Positions 6,262 through 13,776 of a DNA stretch of 23,267 bases are shown here, piece by piece (the stretch's first letter is position 1; every line of letters begins with the position of its first letter). The notes under the pieces are model-generated. The model did not search any database. It saw only the letters and a list, made by a program, of their open reading frames with translations, and was not told the origin of the DNA. Source of the stretch: an uncultured Parabacteroides sp. (lineage in GTDB: Bacteria; Bacteroidota; Bacteroidia; Bacteroidales; Tannerellaceae); assembly GCA_900552415.1 (NCBI GenBank), contig USAD01000007.1, positions 1 through 23,267 of the forward strand, read 5' to 3'. The translations under genes were made by a program, and so were the position numbers.

Positions 6262-8796
6262 TCATTTCCCCGGCAAGATCCCAAAATCTGCCTGCTGTTT
6301 GATCTTATTGCCAAGCATCACCGGAAAATCCGGATGAGCGGCAAAGAAGGCTTCTACCTCGTGGCGAGCGGCCTCGGAATGATGATTTCCCAATAAGGCG
6401 CCCGCCCACGATTTCGGGAAGAAGATATCGCCCGTTCGTTGGATCTCGGGCATCGCCTCCAATGCTGGCCGGATATATTTTACGGACTCGGCCTCACGAG
6501 AACGGTCATTCAAGAAAGAGAGAGCGGACGAGGCCCACGGCTCAACACGTCTGTTCTCGGCAATCAGCAAAGCCGCAAAAACACTATCACGCCTTGCCGC
6601 GTCTGGCGAGACGGCCGGGGATATGAAATCATACTCCCGCAACCGATCCGGATTGGTGATCCGGGTACGCTGCTCGGCCACAATCGCGTCCGACTGATCG
6701 GGCAGTCGCAAAGCCAAAGTATAGGAAAGGTTGATATAATCGCGCTCACTTAATGGACAATTCGCCGGTTCAACCTGCTCTTTCCAAATGCGGTAAAGAC
6801 GTTGCGTCGCCTCGTCCGACTCGGCAACTGACCGATAAAGCCGGAAGGCTTGCGACCGCCGGACTGGATCGGGATCGGAAGTCACGATCCGCCACAACAT
6901 CGCTTCCGCCGGACGGGCATCCAAGTCGTAACGGGCTTGACACTTATCCAAGTAACCGAGAGCCATCGAATAGAGCAACGCGTTTCTCTCCTGAGGCAAA
7001 TAGGCTAGAATCTCATCACTAAAAGCCTGCGGCGAGATTGTCGACCGGCAAAGGTTCTCATAGAGGGTAATCAATAGGGAACCTTTCAGAAGCGCATCAT
7101 CCGACCGCCGCATCTCTTGCCATAAAGCGAACGACTCGGCCTCGCCAACCCGGAAAAAGCCATATCCGCGACCATCCCGATTAGGAATCACGACCGTTGA
7201 GGAATCGACCGGAAGTGTCAAACCAACCTCTGTCCGATCAGTGGAACCAGTCATCTCCAGATCGACCACCTCCGTCTTATCGCCCGTTCGGACCAGGTAA
7301 CTCAATCGCTGAGGCCATAAGAGTCCACGTCCCCATGGATCACGCTGCGTTACGATCAATCGCCCATTCGAAACCGAGGCTGACAGTTCCGGCATGCCCT
7401 TCTCATGCACCCAAACCCGGCTCCAAGCCTCCAAATCCTCATCCGTATATTGATCGAGAATGCGGATCAGCCCTTCCCATGTGGCATTTCCATAGGCATA
7501 GGTCGTCAGGTACTCACGGATGCCTTTACGAAAAGCCTCCTCACCCAACATTCGAACCAGCATCTCCATCACCATTGGCGACTTATTATAAATAATATTG
7601 CCATAAACCAAACCTGCGTCCGACAGGTTATCCAACTTCTGCTTAATCGGGTTGGAACCGGCGGTCCGGTCTTCCGCATAAGCCGACGGGACATAATCGG
7701 AGATAAAGTTCAACCGATGATCCACCTCCGGATAAAGAGGCTCCACGATTCTCGAGGCAAAATAATTGGCGAAAACCTCCTTGGTCCAGACATCATCGAA
7801 CCAATCCATAGTCACATAATCGCCAAACCACATATGCGAGGTCTCATGAGCGATCAAAGCGCTCCTTTCCAACCGGTCGTCTAACGTCGGATGCTCGTCG
7901 AGGAACATCCGGCGATCATTATATAAGGTAGCGCCCGTATGCTCCATACCGCCGAACTGGAAACCGGGCATGATAATCAGATCGTATTTGGCGAACGGAT
8001 AGTCAATGCCCGTAAATGCCTCTTGCCAGGCCAAGGCATCAAACACCTCATCAGCGATATCTGGACATTGCACCCGCTTTTTCGGGTCGGTTTCCCGATG
8101 ATAGATCGAGATCTCACGCCCGTCACGCTCAAACCGCTCACGCTCCAAACGTCCGGCGACGAATGAGAACAGATAGGTACTCAAAGGCTCCGTCTCAGCG
8201 AACGAGATCCTTTTTCGTCCCTCAACCGACAGGCTATCGATCTCGCGGATAGCGCCATTCGAGACTGCCTCCCAAGCCCGGGGCAACTCAAGTGTCAACG
8301 AAAAACGGGATTTCATATTGGGCTGGTCAAAGCAGGGAAATACCGTCCTGGCCCGATCGGGAACCAAAAGTGTATAAAGCAGATCGTCACGTCGATTCAA
8401 CGATTGATCAGCCGAGACGAAAGAGAGCGACACCAGGTTATCACCCTTACGGACATATTCCTTATCGATCACGACATGCTCATCGGCTACCCGATAGGGA
8501 ACCGTATCCCCGTTCAACGACAACGAACGCACCTCGCCATTCCTGAAATCAAGGATCAACGGACCATCCTCCTCGATCGTCACGGCTACCGTCACCTGAC
8601 CGGTAACAGGCTCAACCCTCTCCTCGGGAATCGAGAAGCGCAAGTCATAACGAACCTCCTTGAAATTTGCCTTCCTGAAATCGGCCAACTCACGACTCAC
8701 GCCCGGTCGCTCCAACTCATCCAGTCCCTTATCGCCATCACAAGCCATCAAGCTAATCAATACGATTGAGGCGACCATCCATATCCTGCTTCCCAT
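6262..8796 (-). CDS. M1-family zinc aminopeptidase, predicted lipoprotein
   Basis: The 844-residue protein has a lipoprotein signal peptide (residues 1-18, lipobox LMAC, lipidated C19) followed by an acidic stretch (DGDKGLDE). An N-terminal beta domain precedes the catalytic domain, which carries the exopeptidase motif GGMEHTGA (282-289) and the zinc site HETSH (317-321) with third ligand E340, exactly the HExxH-x18-E spacing of M1 enzymes. A long helical C-terminal domain follows (about 545-844). M1 enzymes remove N-terminal residues from peptides. Anchoring in the periplasm or outer membrane is predicted; the acidic residues after the cysteine resemble Bacteroidetes surface-export signals, but this is inference. 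It starts 2 bases after the DUF4268 gene and follows an M16 peptidase, suggesting one peptide-degrading transcription unit. Confidence 0.95.
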   Translation of the reverse strand: MGSRIWMVASIVLISLMACDGDKGLDELERPGVSRELADFRKANFKEVRYDLRFSIPEERVEPVTGQVTVAVTIEEDGPLILDFRNGEVRSLSLNGDTVPYRVADEHVVIDKEYVRKGDNLVSLSFVSADQSLNRRDDLLYTLLVPDRARTVFPCFDQPNMKSRFSLTLELPRAWEAVSNGAIREIDSLSVEGRKRISFAETEPLSTYLFSFVAGRLERERFERDGREISIYHRETDPKKRVQCPDIADEVFDALAWQEAFTGIDYPFAKYDLIIMPGFQFGGMEHTGATLYNDRRMFLDEHPTLDDRLERSALIAHETSHMWFGDYVTMDWFDDVWTKEVFANYFASRIVEPLYPEVDHRLNFISDYVPSAYAEDRTAGSNPIKQKLDNLSDAGLVYGNIIYNKSPMVMEMLVRMLGEEAFRKGIREYLTTYAYGNATWEGLIRILDQYTDEDLEAWSRVWVHEKGMPELSASVSNGRLIVTQRDPWGRGLLWPQRLSYLVRTGDKTEVVDLEMTGSTDRTEVGLTLPVDSSTVVIPNRDGRGYGFFRVGEAESFALWQEMRRSDDALLKGSLLITLYENLCRSTISPQAFSDEILAYLPQERNALLYSMALGYLDKCQARYDLDARPAEAMLWRIVTSDPDPVRRSQAFRLYRSVAESDEATQRLYRIWKEQVEPANCPLSERDYINLSYTLALRLPDQSDAIVAEQRTRITNPDRLREYDFISPAVSPDAARRDSVFAALLIAENRRVEPWASSALSFLNDRSREAESVKYIRPALEAMPEIQRTGDIFFPKSWAGALLGNHHSEAARHEVEAFFAAHPDFPVMLGNKIKQQADFGILPGK

Positions 8797-8798
8797 AA

Positions 8799-9254
8799 TT
8801 ATTCCCTCAAATATTCCGCTATACTCATGAAATTACGCTCAAGCAAGTACATCTGCCGAGCCATGAACGAGAAGAAATCGCCCCAATGCTCTCGCCTATG
8901 CAGGTCCAATCCCTCCTTGGCGACATAAATCCGGGCCACCTCGTTGCCTGTCTCGCGGACAAAACAGCAGTCCCAGATCAGACCGTCAGGAAAATCCTTC
9001 TCGAGCGTCTCCTTATACCAGGTCAGGCGCTCGTACATCTCCAGCCTCTCCTCCTCCTGACGATGGTTCACCTCCAGGATCACGTAAGCGCCTTTACGAT
9101 TAGCGTCAAACTTCAGCTCCACGCCCTTGACCTTCGTATTATAAAGCGTCCACATTTTCCGTCGCCGCCTCAAATAGGGTTGCACCTCACAATAAGCCGC
9201 GAAACTCTCCCAAAACTCTATCTTCAATTTCTTTAATTCATCCTTGCTGTACAT
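8799..9254 (-). CDS. DUF4268-family protein
   Basis: The 151-residue protein, with no signal peptide or membrane helix, resembles the Bacteroidetes DUF4268 family. It has the typical opening MYSKDELKKLKIEFWESFAAYC, a middle segment around residues 45-65 (VELKFDANRKGAYVILEVNH), and a C-terminal part with an IWDCCFV strand (about 93-99) and a helix near FFSFMARQMYLLERNF (126-141). The family often has a nuclease-like (PD-(D/E)xK-type) appearance, and the ELKFD...YVILEV segment would fit, but I cannot assign catalysis and give no function. It sits between M16 and M1 peptidase genes with gaps of 54 and 2 bases and is almost certainly cotranscribed with M1. Confidence 0.8.
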   Translation of the reverse strand: MYSKDELKKLKIEFWESFAAYCEVQPYLRRRRKMWTLYNTKVKGVELKFDANRKGAYVILEVNHRQEEERLEMYERLTWYKETLEKDFPDGLIWDCCFVRETGNEVARIYVAKEGLDLHRREHWGDFFSFMARQMYLLERNFMSIAEYLRE

Positions 9255-9308
9255 ACTTTCCCTAAAAAATACTTGAAAAAAATACGGGTCTTCAAACCAA
9301 TCCTGCTG

Positions 9309-12185
9309 TTAACGATAAAGATTCTTTCCCGCCAATTTCATGATTTCGCCAAACTCTTCCATCTGTTTAAGGTCCAAATCCTTTTGGTTCGCTACGACGG
9401 CATAAACCCGTATGCTGTCACGGATATAGGTCTCATAAAACGCCTGAATATCCTCGATCGTGATCCGTTCCATCTCCTCGAGAAACAACTTATTCGGATC
9501 CTCCTTAAAGCCATCACGAATCATGCCGGCCACTCTCAAGGACAAAGCCCGATAGGCGGGATAATCATTCGACAGGCCATGCCTCAGATGCTTCTTCACC
9601 TGCTCCAGCCGTCTCTCATCCAAAGGCAACTGACGCACCAATTCCTCGAACACCCGCATCGAGTCGACCGCCTTATCGGATCTGGTGGAAAGCCACATAT
9701 AGAAATAGGCCGACTTCTCCCTATGAATGAAGGGAGGCATGATAATTCCACCATCCACCTGATATGCGAACGAACGGAACTCGCGGATCTCCTGGAAAAG
9801 AAGCGAAGCGGTGTCATCGCCAAAATAGGTGTTAAACAGGCGAGCGACAAAACGCGCCCGCACATCGGCTAACGGCCCGATATTGGAATAGGCATAGATG
9901 ATCGACTGGCTGATATTTCCCTTGTTCACGAAAAACACGCTGGGCTTATCGTATTGTTCCAAAGTTCTCACATAAGGCGAATTGGAAGGGACCGTAACCT
10001 GCTCGATCGGGATCACCCGCCGAACCTGCTCGGCGACAACCTCCGGCTTCGTCTGCCCGCAATAATGAATGCCACAAGCGACAGTCATGATCCGGCGCAA
10101 AGTCGCGAGCAAATCCTCTCCCTTCAACTTCTTGATATCCTTGGCCGACAGTTTCGTCAGGAAACGTGACTCATCCCCAAACTTGATCTTCTCGAAAAGT
10201 ATCCGCCCCAAGGTCTCGCTCGAGCTGGGCCACGATTGGACCGTCACCTTTTCCTCGTCCAACAGGAGTTTCATCTTCTTTTCGTCCGCCTTGGGATGAG
10301 CCAGGAACTCTCCCAACAAGGTCATATTCTCCGCAAAATAACGATCAAATCCATGAACGGTGATCAAAAAATCCGAGTCGGACGAAGTCACCCCAAGCGT
10401 GCTTCCCAAAGTCTGCAACTTACGCCTGAAGGTCTCGAAATCCATTGTCTCGGTCCCGAGAAAGGGAAGATAAGCCGCCAAAAGCGGGGCTTGCCGGCAC
10501 TCCAAATCTCCAATACCGAAGGCTAGCGTCAGGGAGAATATTCCATTCACGGGATTAGGACTCGTATATAACGTTACCAGATCCGACAAGGGAGTCACAC
10601 GCACGTCCTTCTTGAAATCCAACAAACGGATCGCCCGTTCCTTAACGGGCAATTCCTCCAGATGCTTCCTGTAATCTGACAGGCGATCCTGGTTTTTCGG
10701 GACGATCGGCGAGAGCGTCGGCACGTTCCCTTTGTCGGTCGGATTGGCGCCTGTTTTCTTGACCGCATACAGATAATTCTCCGACGAGAAATATTTCCGG
10801 ACAACCTCCATGACCTCTTCTCTCGTCAAGGAATCAATCCGTCTTACGCCGTCAAGATACTCTTGCCAGCTCTTGCTTTCCGAGAAGACACGCATCATCG
10901 CCTCGGCCCTCGAGTCGATGCTTTCCAGAAGAGATTCCCGTTCCCTTTTCAATTCCAACTTGAGGCTCTGAAAAAACTCGTTCGTGAAATCGCCCGACTT
11001 GAGCCGGTCGATCTGCTTCCAGACCAGTTTCTCGGCCGCGCCATAGGATTGCAACCAGTTCTTGGGCAAGACGAGCACGCCCAGCATTCCCGCCTCATTC
11101 ATGTTCTTGTTCAACACCATGGCCCCTTTCACCTTATGCTCCATCGTCAGCCGATCGAGATAGCCCGTCCCATTGGAGTTGTTCAGCATCCGCACGGCGA
11201 CATTAAGCGCCGTCAGGTCACTGTTCCGGTTCGACGCGCCGCGGAATCCCAAAGCCATCACCCGCAAGAAAGGGAGCGGCATCCGGATCGTCACGGTCTC
11301 CTTACCGTTGAAATCCGGAAGTTCCACTACCTCCGCCTTAGGCACTCGCCCCTTACGGAGGCGAGAGAAGGTGGAACGGATGATCGGCAACGCTGTTGCC
11401 TTATCGAAATCGCCACTCAGGATCAATCCCATATTTGAGGCGACATAATAACGCTCGAAGAACTTACGCATCTCCGCCACATTGGGATTGCGCAAATACT
11501 TCATGCTCCCGATAACCGGATAGGCATAAGGATGCGGATAAAAATATCGTTTGGTCAACTCCTCGATCGCCGCGTGGCTGATGGTGTCGTTATAACGCCG
11601 CCGCTCCTCGTAGACCGTCTCCATCTCGCTCTGGAACATCCGGAAGACTGGATTCAGGAGGCGCTCGCTGTTGAGCTCCGCCCAATGCGACAGGTATTGC
11701 GGCGCGAAAGAATTGAAATAGAAGGTATAATCATAAGAGGTCACGGCGTTCATCTCCGTCCCGCCGAACGAGGAGATCATCTGGTCGAACTCGTTCGGGA
11801 TGACATACTCCGCCGCCTTGGCGCTCAGCTCGTTGATGATTCGCAACAGGCGGGCCCGCTCCTCGGGGTCGTCGGTCATCGACAACGCCTCGTATTTCCC
11901 GAAAATCACGTCGAGGATCGCCTTCTCTGCCGTATAGTTGATCGTCCCGATCTTGTCGGTCCCCTTGAACATCATGTGCTCGAAGTAATGCGCGATCCCA
12001 GTGTCCGGCGTCTCTTTAGCGCCCGCCTTAACGACGACCGCCCCCATGATCTTGGGCTGGCTATGATCCTCATTCAGCCAAACCGTCAAGCCATTATCCA
12101 ACTCAACTACCTCGACATCCAAAGCCCCAGGTCTGACGTTCAGTCCTTGGGCCTCATTAATCTCATCTGGAAACGAAGAATTCAT
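9309..12185 (-). CDS. M16-family (pitrilysin-like) zinc metallopeptidase
   Basis: The 958-residue protein has the inverted zinc motif HYFEH (66-70, in GIAHYFEHMMFKGT). The third ligand is probably a glutamate in ETVYEERRR (189-197). EMNAVTSYDYTFYF (144-157) and ERLLNPVF (174-181) are M16 hallmarks. A second, non-catalytic M16 half follows (about 520-958), giving the two-domain clamshell that degrades peptides. Unlike many Bacteroidetes M16 proteins it has no signal peptide: the start MNSSFPDEINEAQG is hydrophilic and no earlier start fits between it and the promoter. It is thus probably cytoplasmic, whereas the M1 enzyme two genes downstream is a predicted lipoprotein. DUF4268 follows after 54 bases. 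It is divergent from the MscS-family gene. Confidence 0.95.
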   Translation of the reverse strand: MNSSFPDEINEAQGLNVRPGALDVEVVELDNGLTVWLNEDHSQPKIMGAVVVKAGAKETPDTGIAHYFEHMMFKGTDKIGTINYTAEKAILDVIFGKYEALSMTDDPEERARLLRIINELSAKAAEYVIPNEFDQMISSFGGTEMNAVTSYDYTFYFNSFAPQYLSHWAELNSERLLNPVFRMFQSEMETVYEERRRYNDTISHAAIEELTKRYFYPHPYAYPVIGSMKYLRNPNVAEMRKFFERYYVASNMGLILSGDFDKATALPIIRSTFSRLRKGRVPKAEVVELPDFNGKETVTIRMPLPFLRVMALGFRGASNRNSDLTALNVAVRMLNNSNGTGYLDRLTMEHKVKGAMVLNKNMNEAGMLGVLVLPKNWLQSYGAAEKLVWKQIDRLKSGDFTNEFFQSLKLELKRERESLLESIDSRAEAMMRVFSESKSWQEYLDGVRRIDSLTREEVMEVVRKYFSSENYLYAVKKTGANPTDKGNVPTLSPIVPKNQDRLSDYRKHLEELPVKERAIRLLDFKKDVRVTPLSDLVTLYTSPNPVNGIFSLTLAFGIGDLECRQAPLLAAYLPFLGTETMDFETFRRKLQTLGSTLGVTSSDSDFLITVHGFDRYFAENMTLLGEFLAHPKADEKKMKLLLDEEKVTVQSWPSSSETLGRILFEKIKFGDESRFLTKLSAKDIKKLKGEDLLATLRRIMTVACGIHYCGQTKPEVVAEQVRRVIPIEQVTVPSNSPYVRTLEQYDKPSVFFVNKGNISQSIIYAYSNIGPLADVRARFVARLFNTYFGDDTASLLFQEIREFRSFAYQVDGGIIMPPFIHREKSAYFYMWLSTRSDKAVDSMRVFEELVRQLPLDERRLEQVKKHLRHGLSNDYPAYRALSLRVAGMIRDGFKEDPNKLFLEEMERITIEDIQAFYETYIRDSIRVYAVVANQKDLDLKQMEEFGEIMKLAGKNLYR

Positions 12186-12207
12186 AGCTTATTTCTTGAT
12201 TGTTAAA

Positions 12208-12215
12208 CAAAGATA
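12208..12215 (-). promoter_or_regulatory. -7 promoter element of the M16 peptidase gene
   Basis: On the minus strand TATCTTTG matches TAnnTTTG. Transcription would start around 12201, giving a leader of about 15 bases before the ATG at 12185. No good -33 TTTG is seen at the standard distance. Confidence 0.6.
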
Positions 12216-12229
12216 CAATATTATTTCTC

Positions 12230-12237
12230 TATTTTTG
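12230..12237 (+). promoter_or_regulatory. -7 promoter element of the MscS-family gene
   Basis: TATTTTTG matches TAnnTTTG, 28 bases before the ATG at 12266. It lies only 14 bases from the oppositely directed -7 box of the M16 gene, so the two promoters overlap. It supports starting the channel gene at 12266 rather than at the upstream ATG at 12200. Confidence 0.55.
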
Positions 12238-12265
12238 CGTATATAAAAACAAAATAGCGGATAAC

Positions 12266-13567
12266 ATGAACGAGATACAAGACTGGGTCCAACAATTACT
12301 GGTTGACTTACACATCATTAAAGACGAGCCGAATTATCTGGACAATATTCTGATTTTAACTGCCATAGTTCTTATCACCTTCTGCATCGACTATATTTGC
12401 CGCCGCGTCATGCTCAACGCCTTCAAGCGCATCGCCCGCAAGACGAAGAACCAGTGGGACGACCTGATCGTCGAGCGCAAGATCATCAACAAGATGATGC
12501 ACATCATTCCCGCCATCCTGACCTACGTCCTGCTGCCCATCGCCTTCCCTAAGAACGAGATGCCGCAACTGCTCGCCTTCCTGCAAAAGGCCTGCGCGAT
12601 CTACATCATCGCCGTCTCGCTCCGTTTCCTGAACGCGTCGCTCAATGTCATCCAGGAGATCTACAGCCAAAGGAACATCCTGAAGAACAAGCCGGTCAAG
12701 GGATTCGTCCAGATCCTGCAGGTGGCGCTCTTCTTCGTCGGGGCGATCCTCGTCATCAGCGTTGTCATCGACAAGTCGCCCGTCTCACTCTTCGCCGGAC
12801 TCGGCGCCTCGGCGGCCATCCTGATGTTGGTCTTCAAGGATACGATCCTCGGCTTCGTCGCCGGCATACAACTCTCGGCCAACGACATGCTGCGCCCGGG
12901 CGACTGGATCACGATGGAGAAATATGGCGCCAACGGAACGGTCATCGAGGTGACGCTCAACGCCGTCAAGGTGCGCAATTTCGACAATACCATCACCACC
13001 ATCCCGCCCTACGCCCTCGTCAGCGACGCTTTCCAGAACTGGCGTAGCATGAAGGAATCGGGCGGCCGCCGCATCAAGCGATCCATCAACATCGACATGA
13101 ACAGCGTCCGCTTCTGCACGCCCGAGATGCTGGCCAAATACCGCCGCATCTCGCTCCTCACCGCCTATATCGACCAGAAGGAGGAAGAGCTGGCCGCCTA
13201 TAACCACGAGCGGCAAATCGATGACTCGATCCCCGTCAACGGCCGCCGGCAAACAAACCTCGGCGTCTTCCGCGCCTACCTGGTCCGCTATCTTTATCAG
13301 CTGCCCACGATTAACAAGGATATGACCTGCCTTGTCCGCCACCTCCAACCAACCGAGACGGGCCTGCCGATCGAGGTCTATTTCTTCACGACACAGACCG
13401 ACTGGACGCTCTACGAGGCTGTGCAGGCCGACGTGTTCGACCATATCCTCGCGATTATCCCCGAGTTCGACCTCGCCGTCTTCCAGAACATCTCCGGACG
13501 CGATTTGAGGAGCATCCAACTCAATTTCCAAGCCGACGAGCCGACATTCCGTTACTCCGCTAATTGA
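12266..13567 (+). CDS. MscS-family mechanosensitive channel, YbdG-like
   Basis: From the ATG at 12266 the protein is 433 residues (MNEIQDWVQQ). It has about five membrane helices (roughly 27-45, 76-95, 104-124, 146-168 and the pore helix 172-200). The MscS signature LFAGLGASAAILMLVFKDTILGFVAGIQL covers 175-203, followed by the beta domain (SANDMLRPGDWITMEKYGANGTVIEVTLNAVKVRNFDN, 204-241). A long C-terminal cytoplasmic domain with an extra charged insert (about 265-345) and total length match the E. coli YbdG group more than the short MscS. Such channels open under membrane tension at osmotic down-shock. The open frame extends to an ATG at 12200, but that start precedes the likely promoter. 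Codons are strongly GC-ending. It converges on the MBOAT gene across the 42-nt repeat array. Confidence 0.92.
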   Translation: MNEIQDWVQQLLVDLHIIKDEPNYLDNILILTAIVLITFCIDYICRRVMLNAFKRIARKTKNQWDDLIVERKIINKMMHIIPAILTYVLLPIAFPKNEMPQLLAFLQKACAIYIIAVSLRFLNASLNVIQEIYSQRNILKNKPVKGFVQILQVALFFVGAILVISVVIDKSPVSLFAGLGASAAILMLVFKDTILGFVAGIQLSANDMLRPGDWITMEKYGANGTVIEVTLNAVKVRNFDNTITTIPPYALVSDAFQNWRSMKESGGRRIKRSINIDMNSVRFCTPEMLAKYRRISLLTAYIDQKEEELAAYNHERQIDDSIPVNGRRQTNLGVFRAYLVRYLYQLPTINKDMTCLVRHLQPTETGLPIEVYFFTTQTDWTLYEAVQADVFDHILAIIPEFDLAVFQNISGRDLRSIQLNFQADEPTFRYSAN

Positions 13568-13591
13568 TCGCACATCAAAACAGGTAAAAAA

Positions 13592-13776
13592 TTTATCCAC
13601 GCTTTAATGCGGGGATAAACCGAACCGCTTCAGATTATCCGCGCATGAAAGCAGGGATAAACCGAACCACTTCGGATTGTCCGCGCATGCAAGCGGGGAT
13701 AAACCAAATCACTTCAGATTGTCCGCGCTTTAACGCATAGACAATTTTCCGAAAGAAATTTATCCACACGAACGCG
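13592..13776. repeat. Tandem array of 42-nt hairpin repeats
   Basis: Three full 42-base units (13609-13650, 13651-13692, 13693-13734) are followed by a diverged fourth (13735-13776), and a half unit precedes them. AAATTTATCCAC occurs at both ends (13589-13600 and 13756-13767). Each junction folds into a hairpin: H1 13592-13619, H2 13635-13660, H3 13677-13702, H4 13719-13744. The general form is TTATCC-n-CGC, a 6-base loop, then GCG-n-GGATAA, with linkers of about 16 bases such as CCGAACCGCTTCAGA. In H4 the left arm TTGTC faces GACAA, so both sides have changed while pairing is kept. The array fills the gap between convergent genes and could end or insulate both transcripts. Confidence 0.88.

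Noticed and set aside
6088..6396. A 102-codon plus-strand frame across the repeat region
   Set aside because: It runs through the inverted repeats and the antisense of the M1 gene end and shows no protein-like features.
12200..12265. Longer MscS start at 12200
   Set aside because: The region holds the -7 box for this gene, so the upstream ATG would not be on the transcript.
12785..13600. A 271-codon minus-strand open frame opposite the MscS gene
   Set aside because: Antisense shadow of a gene with an unmistakable MscS signature; the product is low-complexity acidic sequence.
13593..13768. Replication origin
   Set aside because: Only one perfect DnaA box, no AT-rich unwinding element, and no dnaA, dnaN or other typical origin genes in the window.
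13592..13776. CRISPR array
   Set aside because: The whole 42-base unit is repeated with no unique spacers, and no cas genes are nearby.
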